From Gemmatimonadota bacterium (lineage in GTDB: Bacteria > Gemmatimonadota > Gemmatimonadetes > Longimicrobiales > Gaopeijiaceae), in assembly GCA_028875075.1 (NCBI GenBank), contig JAPPGF010000009.1, positions 22,492-86,491 on the forward strand: 64,000 bases of DNA, written 5' to 3'. The notes beneath the pieces are model-generated. The model had not been told where the DNA came from and ran no database searches. It saw only the letters and a list, made by a program, of their open reading frames with translations. The position numbers and the translations under genes are program-made. Positions 52,763 to 60,563 of this stretch are shown here, piece by piece; the first letter of the stretch is position 1; the number at the start of each line of letters is the position of its first letter.

Positions 52763-54019
52763 TCAGCCCGGCCCCCCCGACCGTCGCCGGGCGAGCGCGC
52801 CTAGTGTCTCCTCCGCCTGCAGGCCGAGCGCGGTGAGCCCGAAGTCGGGCCGTGCGTCCTGGCCGGCACTCCCCAAGGCCTGCCGGAAGAGGTCGGCCAC
52901 GGCCCCCTGAGGTGCCTTCGCCCCACGGGCCGCGCCCGTCCTCCACTCCTCGAACAGCTCCTCGAGCCCCGGCTCGGCGCCTTCCTCGCCGCCTCCCTCG
53001 ACGGCCTTCACCGGCCGGTTCTCGACCGTGTTGATCAGCTCGAACACGGCGCAATCCGGTGCCCAGTCCGCGAGCCGGTCCGCGAGATCGGGCAGGGGAT
53101 CGTCCGAGACGACGCGCGCCTTCAGGATGCAGCCGTCGAGGCCTCCGTCCCGGGCGCGTGCCTCGAGCTCCGCCGGCGTGCCCCGGAACTCGACGAGGGG
53201 CCGCCCTCCCGGCAGCTCGTGCGTCTCGACCTGCACCCCGTCCCCGATGCTCGCCACGACCGCCTGCTTGGCCTGCCGGCGCTCGCCGAAGTCCAGCGCG
53301 ATCAGCGAGCCCGCGTAGCGGCCCTGCGCGGTGCCGCCCGGCAGCAGCTGCGGGTCGTGGATGTGCCCGAAGGCGCAGTAGTGCGCGCGATGCAGTCCTT
53401 CTACCGGCGTGGCGTAGTCGTCGCCCACGGTGATCCGCCGCTCCGAGCGGCCCGGCTGCGCGCCATGCACGTGGAGGTGCGCCGCGTAGAGCACGACGCC
53501 GTGGGGGCGGACGCTCCGGTGCGCCTCCTCGAGCAGGCTGTCGTTCAGAGTCCTGATGCCGTCGGCGTAGTCGCCCTCGAAGCGCGGGGCGTCGCCGCCC
53601 GAGTAGTCGGCGACGGCGCTCGGCTGGACGAACGGCACGCACGCGACGGCCACGGGCTCCTGGGCGACGTCGGGGTAGGGGACCACTCGGGGCTCGGTCA
53701 CGAGCCGCAGGCGCCTGGGGCTCGCGGCGCCCGCCAGAGAGTCGATCACGCGCAGCAGCACGGGCGAGTCGTGGTTGCCCGACAGCACCAGCGTCGGCGC
53801 GACCGCCGCCAAGCGGTTGAGCGCCTGCACGCCGAGTTCCAGCGCCTCGTAGGGCGGCCGCGACTGGTCGAACAGGTCGCCCGTGTGCAGGATCAGGTCC
53901 GGGCGGACCCGCTCGGCCAGATCCAGCAGCCCGCGGAGTGCCTCCACGTGGTCGGGGGTCCGGTCGTGGCGGCCGAGCTTCGCGCCCAGGTGCCAGTCCG
54001 AGGTGTGGAGCAGCTTCAC
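52763..54019 (-). CDS. sbcD: SbcD exonuclease subunit (Mre11-like)
   Basis: From GTG 54019 the protein has 418 residues and begins KLLHTSDWHLGAKLGRHDRT. Phosphoesterase motifs follow: ILHTGDLFDQS, LVLSGNHDSPVLL, YAAHLHVHGAQ and FGHIHDPQLLPG, all metal-binding. It is the nuclease partner of SbcC, encoded directly downstream. The GTG overlaps the stop of a 39-aa ORF (GTGA). In-frame sequence further upstream is not part of the protein by comparison with the family start. Confidence 0.94.
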   Translation of the reverse strand: MKLLHTSDWHLGAKLGRHDRTPDHVEALRGLLDLAERVRPDLILHTGDLFDQSRPPYEALELGVQALNRLAAVAPTLVLSGNHDSPVLLRVIDSLAGAASPRRLRLVTEPRVVPYPDVAQEPVAVACVPFVQPSAVADYSGGDAPRFEGDYADGIRTLNDSLLEEAHRSVRPHGVVLYAAHLHVHGAQPGRSERRITVGDDYATPVEGLHRAHYCAFGHIHDPQLLPGGTAQGRYAGSLIALDFGERRQAKQAVVASIGDGVQVETHELPGGRPLVEFRGTPAELEARARDGGLDGCILKARVVSDDPLPDLADRLADWAPDCAVFELINTVENRPVKAVEGGGEEGAEPGLEELFEEWRTGAARGAKAPQGAVADLFRQALGSAGQDARPDFGLTALGLQAEETLGALARRRSGGPG

Positions 54020-54135
54020 AGTTCGAGCTTCGGCCCGGCCAGAGCGCCCACGCTCCGGACGAGCGGCTCCGGGACCGCGGGCCGGGAGACGTGGAACTGC
54101 TCGCACGGGCCGCACCATTCCAGGGGGTGGCTCAC
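54016..54135 (-). CDS. 39-aa protein with WCGPC motif, leads into sbcD
   Basis: GTG 54135 overlaps the stop of the previous ORF and the TGA at 54016-54018 overlaps the sbcD start, both as GTGA. The product is SHPLEWCGPCEQFHVSRPAV followed by PEPLVRSVGALAGPKLEL. The Cys-Gly-Pro-Cys could bind metal or be redox active. The double overlap makes translation likely. Function unknown. Confidence 0.55.
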   Translation of the reverse strand: MSHPLEWCGPCEQFHVSRPAVPEPLVRSVGALAGPKLEL

Positions 54136-54371
54136 TCGCCGCCCTCGGGTGCGATCCGCGGCGGCCTCAGCCTGGGAACCCCGGTGGAGCGCTTCTCCCG
54201 GCGCTCGTCCCGGCGTGCGCACCGATACGACGGCAGCGCCTTGCAGCGCTTGCACGTGACGAGCTCGGGGATCCGGCTCAGGGTGCCGGTCAGGCTCATG
54301 CAGCCGGCCTCGGTCGTGAGCTTGCCGTCGCGCCCCCCGCAGCGGATCGCCCAGTGGACCTCGGCGCTCAC
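54132..54371 (-). CDS. 79-aa Cys-containing protein in the sbcCD operon
   Basis: GTG 54371 overlaps the preceding stop (GTGA), and its own stop overlaps the next GTG. The product has a Cys-rich middle (WAIRCGGRDG, TEAGCMSLTG, LVTCKRCKALPSYRC), which suggests a small zinc-binding fold, and a basic C-terminus. No family is recognised. It may help SbcCD or be a carried-along phage-like small protein. Confidence 0.55.
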   Translation of the reverse strand: MSAEVHWAIRCGGRDGKLTTEAGCMSLTGTLSRIPELVTCKRCKALPSYRCARRDERREKRSTGVPRLRPPRIAPEGGE

Positions 54372-54634
54372 CGGAACGTGGCCTGCTCGAGCAGCGCCCA
54401 GCAGTAGGCATTGCGCAGCCGCACCAGGTGCAGCCAGCGATCGTGCGCGATCAGCGGGTCCCGGTCGTAGCCCCTCGCCCTGAGCACGGCCTCCAGCACG
54501 ATGATCGCGTCCTCCCTCTCCCTGGGCGTGATCTCGGCGGTGACGTGCGCAAGGGCGTGATCGTGCGACACGGTGTCAGGGAGAAGGCTCAGATTGCAGT
54601 GCAGATGCTGAAGTCTGCCGTCTCGGGACCGCAC
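54368..54634 (-). CDS. Small protein (up to 88 aa) at the head of the sbcCD operon
   Basis: The clearest coding part starts SHDHALAHVTAEITPREREDA, with a possible GTG start at about 54571; the frame is open to GTG 54634. It continues WLHLVRLRNAYCWALLEQAT and ends in a GTGA overlap with the next ORF. It is helical and rich in charged residues. I do not recognise it. It is the first member of a five-gene overlapping chain ending with sbcC. Confidence 0.5.
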   Translation of the reverse strand: MRSRDGRLQHLHCNLSLLPDTVSHDHALAHVTAEITPREREDAIIVLEAVLRARGYDRDPLIAHDRWLHLVRLRNAYCWALLEQATFR

Positions 54635-55009
54635 GATCCGCTGTCTTCGCCGTTAGGCCGTATCTGCTTACATCGTACTGAACCAGCGGGGAAATCGGGT
54701 CGAATGGAGGGAACTTGGAGTGACCGGCCAAGCTCGTCGGATCAGCCGAATCCGGCCTGCAGATCAGTCCCACCCGGACTGCATGCAGCAAGCCCCCGGT
54801 TGTCACGGCGGGGAACCGCTAGGGGCCTCGGGAGTGCGCAGACCGGCTTCGCCGGCGCGGGCGTCCATCCAGTCAGCGGTCTCCGCCGTTGACGGCGAGG
54901 GATCCGAGCTGATCGAGCATGGCGGCGGACCGGGGCGATGTCAGGAGGTCGCAATTCGGCGAAAGACCGGGTCGGAAGTCCGCCTGGCGCCGGCCGCGAC
55001 CTCCGGGGC
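54635..55009. other. Intergenic region upstream of the sbcCD chain
   Basis: No convincing gene is present in these 375 bases. They must contain the promoter of the sbcCD chain, but I see no strong -35/-10 pair on the minus strand. Confidence 0.5.
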
Positions 55010-55954
55010 CTAGAGCGCGGGGGCGCCCAGCGGCCTGCCGTCCAGTTCCCAGCTCGGGTCGATCTCGAAGCCGAGGTGGTCGAGGGCGGTGACGCCGACA
55101 TCGACGATTTGGGCCGGACCGGGCTCGGGCCAGTCCGCGGTCGCCGGACCGCTCGCCGCGATGAAGATCGTCATCTCTTCCGGCGAATCTCCGCCGTGGC
55201 CTCCGTCTTCCGCTCGCCTGCCGTGGTCGGTGCTGACGAGGATAAGCCAGTCCTCGTCGCCGTACGAGGGACGAGCGCGCACCGCCTCCATCACCATGCC
55301 GAGCTGGCTGTCGGCCAGCGCGATGGCTTCCCGGTACTCGGGGCCGATCGACTCGATGTCGTGGCTGGTCCAGTCCGGGTTGCCGAAATAGACGAAGAGC
55401 GCGTCAGGGTCGGCCGCGCCGAGGTGCTCGACGGCCTGCGCGGCGACCGTGTCGTCGGCCTCACCCCACCCGAAATCATCGCCGTTCAACGGCACCAGCG
55501 CGTCGATGGTGGCCGGGAGGAGGGGGTCGCCGTCGTCCAGCACCGCGAGCGGGAGCCAAGTCAGCCCCGCGAAGGTCCCGAGTTCGGGGCGCACCGCTTC
55601 GATCCGCGCGAGGAACGAAGGATACTGCGCGTAATTGCGGTCCGTGAAGTCGTTGTTGGTGACGCCGTGCTTGTCTGGCCAGACTCCGGTCAGCATCGAA
55701 GACCAGCTCGGGCCGCTGTACGACGGCGTGGCTGTGAGCACCTCCGCGCTGTACCAACCTTCCTGGACCAGCGCGTCGATATTGGGCGTGGCCACCTCCG
55801 CGAGCACGTCGGGGCGCACGCCGTCGATGCCGAACACGAGGACCTTGGGGGTGGCTGGCAACGCCTCCTCGTCCCCGCCGGGCGGCTCGCCGCAGGCGGA
55901 GAGGAGCAGCGATGCGAGAACGGGCAAGCAGGCGAAAGCGGTGATTTTATTCAT
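55010..55954 (-). CDS. Alkaline-phosphatase-superfamily phosphodiesterase, lipoprotein
   Basis: From ATG 55954 the protein has 314 residues, with a lipoprotein signal (FACLPVLASLLLSAC). It has the type I phosphodiesterase/sulfatase fold: VLVFGIDGVRPDVLAEVATP (metal Asp), the nucleophile region TATPSYSGPSWSSMLTGVWP, FGNPDWTSHDIESIGPEYRE, LVSTDHGRRAEDGGHGG (metal DH and H), and a terminal DVGVTALDHLGFEID. It acts outside the inner membrane on phosphate mono- or diesters, or sulfate esters; the substrate is unknown. Confidence 0.88.
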   Translation of the reverse strand: MNKITAFACLPVLASLLLSACGEPPGGDEEALPATPKVLVFGIDGVRPDVLAEVATPNIDALVQEGWYSAEVLTATPSYSGPSWSSMLTGVWPDKHGVTNNDFTDRNYAQYPSFLARIEAVRPELGTFAGLTWLPLAVLDDGDPLLPATIDALVPLNGDDFGWGEADDTVAAQAVEHLGAADPDALFVYFGNPDWTSHDIESIGPEYREAIALADSQLGMVMEAVRARPSYGDEDWLILVSTDHGRRAEDGGHGGDSPEEMTIFIAASGPATADWPEPGPAQIVDVGVTALDHLGFEIDPSWELDGRPLGAPAL

Positions 55955-56201
55955 GGCGGCATTATACCACGGCATCGGCGGAGAGTCCAGCGAGCCGGAC
56001 GGACGGCGGCCCGTGGACAGTTTCCGGAGTGCCCCGCTGGCCCGACAGTCCAATGTTCGTGCGGGTTCTCATGTCCACAAGGCACCGCGTGAACCCGCCT
56101 GTACGCCCGCTCACCGCGAAGCGCACGAGTCTTCGGCCGAAGCGATCAGGCAAGCACGCGAGGGTGCGCCACCGCGGCCGGGCGCGAAGCGCTGAGGGCC
56201 G

Positions 56202-56534
56202 CTACTCCTTCTCCGCGGGATACTTGATCGCGTTCAGGCGGAGCTTTTCCTCGGCGGCACCCACGAGGTCAATATTCGTCACATCCGCGAAGCGGAGGAT
56301 GCCGAGGAAGACGTCGGCCACCTCGTGGCGGACTTCCTCGAGGCGGCCCGCCACCCCCTCCTCGTCCCAGCGAAACAGCGCGAGCAATTCACCCGCCTCG
56401 CTGGCGACCAGCGCGGCGAGGTTCCGCGGCGTGTGGTACTTCTCCCAGTCCCGGGCCCGCGCGAAGTCGCGGAGCTCGCGCTGGAGCCGCTCGATCGGGT
56501 CCGTTCCCGCGCCCTTGTCCGTATCTCCGCTCAT
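56202..56534 (-). CDS. MazG-like nucleotide pyrophosphohydrolase
   Basis: The 110-residue protein from ATG 56534 has the all-alpha NTP pyrophosphatase fold: WEKYHTPRNLAALVASEAGE then LLALFRW with the first metal-binding Glu set, and LEEVRHEVADVFLGILRFAD with the E--D metal motif. Its size matches RS21-C6/dCTPase-type enzymes that hydrolyse non-canonical dNTPs. The start overlaps the stop of a small membrane protein gene (ATGA), so the two are coupled. Confidence 0.85.
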   Translation of the reverse strand: MSGDTDKGAGTDPIERLQRELRDFARARDWEKYHTPRNLAALVASEAGELLALFRWDEEGVAGRLEEVRHEVADVFLGILRFADVTNIDLVGAAEEKLRLNAIKYPAEKE

Positions 56535-56812
56535 CTCGTGGCCCACGCTACGATCCATAGGTTCACCGTCGCCGTCACGGCCATCAACACGGTCAATACG
56601 AGAATCATCCTCGTGTACTCCTCCACCCGGTTCGTGGCCTGCTCCATCCGTCCAGCAATATCGATCTGTTGCCTATGCATGATCTGCTGAGCCCAGAAGC
56701 TTGCCGTACGTCCACTCCCGGCGCCAAGCGAGGCGTTGAAACTGACGATCAGGTCGTCCATTGACATCGCGGCCAGAGCTTGCGCCGGCGGCATCCGAGA
56801 TCTTCCGTCCAT
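56531..56812 (-). CDS. Small membrane-anchored protein, 93 aa
   Basis: ATG 56812 follows AGGAG. The product has a soluble part with a possible coiled coil (RQQIDIAGRMEQATNRVEEY) and a single C-terminal membrane helix (MILVLTVLMAVTATVNLWIV). It overlaps the MazG-like gene by four bases. The helix plus tail-anchor layout is common in conserved hypothetical proteins. No function can be assigned. Confidence 0.6.
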   Translation of the reverse strand: MDGRSRMPPAQALAAMSMDDLIVSFNASLGAGSGRTASFWAQQIMHRQQIDIAGRMEQATNRVEEYTRMILVLTVLMAVTATVNLWIVAWATR

Positions 56813-57093
56813 CCAGGTTGTCTCCTGTCGGTTCACGCATCCTTGCCCGACTCCGAGACGCGGTGTCGAGCGTGTCATCCGCCACACCCCGCGGACCGTC
56901 GTCAACGGGCGGCGCCCTGCCGTCCCCGGATTCAGTCGCCTCCGGGGCTCACGAGCTCGATCAGCTCTCCGTGGCTCCAGCGACCGACCTGGACCGGGGT
57001 CCGCCTGCAGATGCCCAGCATTCGACGGCGAGAGCCGCCGGTCAGCGTCCCGCCTCGCGCGGCTCCGGATCCATCGCTCCGGGGCGGCGCCTC

Positions 57094-58086
57094 CTAGGGA
57101 GCGAACTCTCGCACGCGGGCGTCTCCCCGTCGCCGGACCGTACGGACGCGCTCCACGCCCGTGCTCTCGTTCTCAGGGAGCGGATCTTCTCCCTTCCGTT
57201 TGCCGAGCTCCTGGACGGTCACGAGCGAGGCGAGCTTCTCCGCGCCGGCCAGGGCCTCGGCGTCTCCGCCGTACCACTGGAACCACGGCAAACCCGCCTC
57301 GGTGTATTCCTTCGCGGACGGGGGCAGGGTAGGGGGCCGCTCCCCAGTGACCGCCAGCCACTGCTTGGAGTTCGTGATGCTCACGAAGCAGCGGCTCGCG
57401 TGCCGCTGGTCCCAGGCGTCCAGGCCGTAGGGGTCTTCGTAGACCTCCTGCCTCATCCGGCCGCCCGGCGCGAGCCCCATCTCATCGGCCGGCGCGGAGC
57501 ATACCTCTGGGCTGAATTGGACGTCCTCGTAGACACGTCGGCCCATGAGCTGCTCGTAGCGCTTCCGCTTCATGGGGTAGGCCACGATCTGTAGCCCGCC
57601 GTGCTGCGCCTCCCCGGTGAGCTGCTCCTCGGCCGTGTAGCCGTCGCCCAGCGGCATCGCGACGAACTGCCTCACGAGGCCCTCCTCCACGCAGTATCCG
57701 TCGAGCCAGGGCTGCTCGGGCAGGACCAGATAGTCTTGCGGATCGCCGTTCAGATGATTCACCCACGGGTCACCCGTGAGCGCGCAGATCTTGCCGGCCG
57801 CGACCTTGACCGCGAACGGGTAGCCGGAGTCCCCGAAGGAGATCCACATCGCCTCGGCCTGATGCATCGGCGCGATGACCCCGCCCCGCCGGCCCCAAGC
57901 CTCCGGCAACCGCCCGGTGTAGTCGTCCAGATGCCGGAGCGGGAAGCTCCCGAGGCCCGGCGGCAGCGGATAGTCCGTCCCGTCGTCCGGGATCCTGAGT
58001 GTGCGCTGGAACTCGATCGCGCACTGCGCCTCCGGGTGGACCTCGGGGAAGCGGAATACGAGCGTGTCATCCTCCAGGGTGATCAT
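57094..58086 (-). CDS. Conserved hypothetical protein, 330 aa
   Basis: The protein is soluble, without signal or membrane segments. Landmarks are LPPGLGSFPLRHLDDYTGRL, MWISFGDSGYPFAVKVAAGK, YGLDAWDQRHASRCFVSITN, QWLAVTGERPPTLPPSAKEY and GLPWFQWYGGDAEALAGAEK. The composition and order look like a well-conserved family of unknown function, but I cannot name it. It follows the XRE regulator gene by about 30 bases on the same strand, so the two form an operon under the operator at 58470. Confidence 0.7.
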   Translation of the reverse strand: MITLEDDTLVFRFPEVHPEAQCAIEFQRTLRIPDDGTDYPLPPGLGSFPLRHLDDYTGRLPEAWGRRGGVIAPMHQAEAMWISFGDSGYPFAVKVAAGKICALTGDPWVNHLNGDPQDYLVLPEQPWLDGYCVEEGLVRQFVAMPLGDGYTAEEQLTGEAQHGGLQIVAYPMKRKRYEQLMGRRVYEDVQFSPEVCSAPADEMGLAPGGRMRQEVYEDPYGLDAWDQRHASRCFVSITNSKQWLAVTGERPPTLPPSAKEYTEAGLPWFQWYGGDAEALAGAEKLASLVTVQELGKRKGEDPLPENESTGVERVRTVRRRGDARVREFAP

Positions 58087-58116
58087 TGCCTCTCCTCGTC
58101 TCTTGTCGCTCAGTGG

Positions 58117-58470
58117 TTACCAGTCGCCGTCGCGAACCTCGCGCACCACGCGCAGGATCGCGTCGTCGGGCGCCTCCTTCAGCTGCCGGATCAGCTCGGC
58201 GAAGAGCCGTGGCCTCTTCCGGATGATCTCCTTGAGATCGCTGGACACCTTCCCGGCGAGTGCCAGCAGCACGTCCGGGTCCTCGCCGAGCTCGCGCGCG
58301 AGCCGGCACGTCGTGGCCTCCGAGGGCGGCGCGACGTCACCCCGCTCGATCTTGCTCAGGTACGCCGGCTCGATCCCGACGCGCGCCGCCACCTGGCGGA
58401 GCGAATAGCTCCGGTCTCCCCGGCGTAGCGCCTCCCGCCGCGCGCGAACCAACCCGCCAAAGTGTGTCAT
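58117..58470 (-). CDS. XRE-type helix-turn-helix regulator
   Basis: The 117-residue protein has an N-terminal XRE HTH (YSLRQVAARVGIEPAYLSKI then ERGDVAPPSEATTCRLAREL, about 21-62) and a helical C-terminal part (DLKEIIRKRPRLFAELIRQL). Its start lies inside an AT-rich imperfect palindrome, which points to autorepression. The conserved hypothetical gene downstream is the likely co-regulated partner; a toxin-antitoxin or ImmA-like pairing was considered, but the partner lacks such motifs. Confidence 0.85.
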   Translation of the reverse strand: MTHFGGLVRARREALRRGDRSYSLRQVAARVGIEPAYLSKIERGDVAPPSEATTCRLARELGEDPDVLLALAGKVSSDLKEIIRKRPRLFAELIRQLKEAPDDAILRVVREVRDGDW

Positions 58471-58498
58471 GTGTCATATATACTATACATATGTCACA
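58470..58498. promoter_or_regulatory. Imperfect palindrome over the XRE gene start, probable autoregulatory operator
   Basis: TGTGTCATATATAC and TATACATATGTCACA are near mirror complements, with three mismatches in about 14 positions. They flank the minus-strand TATAGT that could serve as -10. TGTGTCAT is also repeated just before (from about 58463). The AT-rich site in GC-rich DNA fits an operator for the XRE protein encoded here. Confidence 0.55.
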
Positions 58499-58799
58499 AA
58501 GTCAAACAGACCCCCCGATCCTTCCCTCCGGCTACCGAGGGAACCGCCCGTGGACGCGTCAACGGGGCGGACCGCCGGCCCGGCCCGACCGTTTGAGCGG
58601 CGTCTGATCCGGTCGGTGCCCGGACAATGCCGGCCGGATGCGAAGCGACGGGAGCCCTACGGGAGTCGGTGCACGTGGACGGGAGAGCGATCCCGATGGG
58701 CGAGGGCTTTCCGGAACGGTCGGGGCGAAGATGGGGGCCGTAGCGGGCGCCGGTTCCCCTGGAAATCGTGCAACCGCCCGTCCTCCCTCGGTCAAATGG

Positions 58800-58946
58800 T
58801 CATGTTGATAACATGATATGGGCCCAAATGGACATGTACACGTCATGCAAATACCGAGGCGGAAACCCGGTTCGGCGTGTCACGAAACCTGTATCCTTCA
58901 CAATTCCACTGCGTTCGTTGTGTGATGGACACACTGTAGGTACAAT
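58800..58946 (+). promoter_or_regulatory. Regulatory repeat copy C: perfect palindrome plus -35/-10 promoter
   Basis: This copy opens with the perfect 7-3-7 palindrome TCATGTTGATAACATGA (58800-58816). It shares GGACATGTACACGTCAT with copy B and the block CCTTCACAATTC with copy A, then has TTGTGT (58918-58923), 17 bases and TACAAT (58941-58946). The predicted start near 58953 leads into the MpaB-type oxygenase gene at 59005. The upstream palindrome is a likely regulator site shared with the other two copies. Confidence 0.68.
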
Positions 58947-59004
58947 AGACGCCTCTGACAGGGCCGCATGGTGTCGGCGATCGTTGTGATGGAGCAGGCC
59001 GGCG

Positions 59005-60246
59005 ATGTTGAAGACCCGAGCGGGCAACCGTGGGCGCCACCGGACGGGCGCGGAGCCTGTGCCGGGCAGGCCGCCGGACGATATGCCGACTGACTACCTG
59101 CCAGGCTACGAGCAGGCGCGCGCCATCGACCCCGAGATGGCATCCAGGTACGTGGCCCACACGCTCATCGGAGACCCGCTGGCCGAAGCGGCGGTCGATG
59201 ACCTAGCGGCTGTCGACAGAGCAGAGGCAGCCCGTTTCATGGATCTCGGAATGAGGGGCGAGAGCCGCGCGCTGAAGGCCGCACCGGCCTCGTTGCGAGA
59301 GTTCTTCGGGGACGCCGAGCGCCAGCCGGAATGGCTCGACCACGAGGCGTTCGCACCGGGCATTCGCGCGTTCCACAGGAACTCGTACATCATCCTCATG
59401 GCGTTCGTGACCGGGGTTCTTATCGAGGGTTTCACGACCAATATCTCAAGGTCGTTCATGCTGACCGGGCGGGTGCGCGACAAGGGCGTCAGGCGTCTGG
59501 GGCAGAACAATCGGCACATGACCGAGATCTTCTTTCCCGGCGGGCTGGACCGACAGGGAGACGGATGGAAGCTGTCGGTCCGCATTAGGATCGTCCACGC
59601 TCGGTTGAGGCGCCTCCTGAACGATTCGCAAGAGTGGGATGCGAAGGCCTGGGGCACGCCGATCAGCTCCGCCCATCTTGGGTTCGCCATCGCCGCCTTT
59701 TCCGCAAGGCTGCTGAAACACACGAAGACCCTCGGCGCCAGCTACACGGAGGAGGAGCGTAAGAGCTTCATGGACGTCTGGCGCTACTCCGGTTACCTGA
59801 TGGGCATTCCCGAGACGATCCTGTTCCGCGATATGCAGGAAGCCCTGCAGCTGTATGACATTGGCGTCATGTGCGAGCCCGAACCCAGCATCGATTCGAT
59901 TGCCATGGCTCACTGTCTCATCAACTCGGCGCCACTGATCGCCGGAACGGAGAATCCCTCGGCACGCCGCGAGCTGGCCCGCTATGTGTACCGCGTGTCA
60001 ACCGGACTGATCGGAAAACGAAGTGCCGAGTCCTTGGGTTACCCAAAGGTACCCGTCTTTGGAGCTGTCGGCTGGTTCAGGTTCCAAGCGCGTCTCGGCG
60101 CCGTGCTGGACGGAGTGATTCCGGGCCGGCGCGCAAGGAGCAGCTTCAACCGGTTCGGATACCTGCTGGCCGGTTCGACGTACGACGTCGGAGGCATCGA
60201 CTACAGGTTGCCCGACCACGTATATGCCGAACGCACCGACTGGTGA
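59005..60246 (+). CDS. MpaB/latex-clearing-protein-type oxygenase (DUF2236)
   Basis: The up to 413-residue protein has the DUF2236 core: IILMAFVTGVLIEGFTTNIS, VRIRIVHARLRRLLNDSQEW with the R--HA-vR motif near the haem-binding His, GTPISSAHLGFAIAAFSARL, and FMDVWRYSGYLMGIPETILF. Members such as MpaB and Lcp are b-type haem oxygenases, some of which cleave isoprenoid chains. Start choices are ATG 59005 and ATG 59083. The gene lies directly downstream of regulatory repeat C. Confidence 0.82.
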   Translation: MLKTRAGNRGRHRTGAEPVPGRPPDDMPTDYLPGYEQARAIDPEMASRYVAHTLIGDPLAEAAVDDLAAVDRAEAARFMDLGMRGESRALKAAPASLREFFGDAERQPEWLDHEAFAPGIRAFHRNSYIILMAFVTGVLIEGFTTNISRSFMLTGRVRDKGVRRLGQNNRHMTEIFFPGGLDRQGDGWKLSVRIRIVHARLRRLLNDSQEWDAKAWGTPISSAHLGFAIAAFSARLLKHTKTLGASYTEEERKSFMDVWRYSGYLMGIPETILFRDMQEALQLYDIGVMCEPEPSIDSIAMAHCLINSAPLIAGTENPSARRELARYVYRVSTGLIGKRSAESLGYPKVPVFGAVGWFRFQARLGAVLDGVIPGRRARSSFNRFGYLLAGSTYDVGGIDYRLPDHVYAERTDW

Positions 60247-60563
60247 TGTCGCCGGGCCGGCGCTACTCGCTCGTGGCGGCTTCTCTCCATCCTCCCCGTT
60301 CCGGCGATTGCCACTGGACGCACGCCGCGATAACGCGGCAGGACGCCCGGTAGCCGGAAGAACCCGGCGAGTTTCGGCCTATCGCCCTGGAATGGCGCGG
60401 AGGCGATCTTAGACGAGCGGCTCTTCCGCGAGGCCGAGGCGGAGCGCGGCCTGCACACGGCGCCGTCGCTCCCGGGGACTGCGGACGTCCCGTTACGTGA
60501 TCCGGGAAGGGGAACGGCATCGCCAAAGAGGGAGTTCGTCCCGGCTGTTCGTCCCCGGTCGAC
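60247..60563. other. Intergenic region between convergent genes, nothing recognised
   Basis: These 317 bases lie between the oxygenase stop and the stop of the minus-strand DUF2157 gene. I see no gene-like frame and no clear terminator with a T run. Confidence 0.5.
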
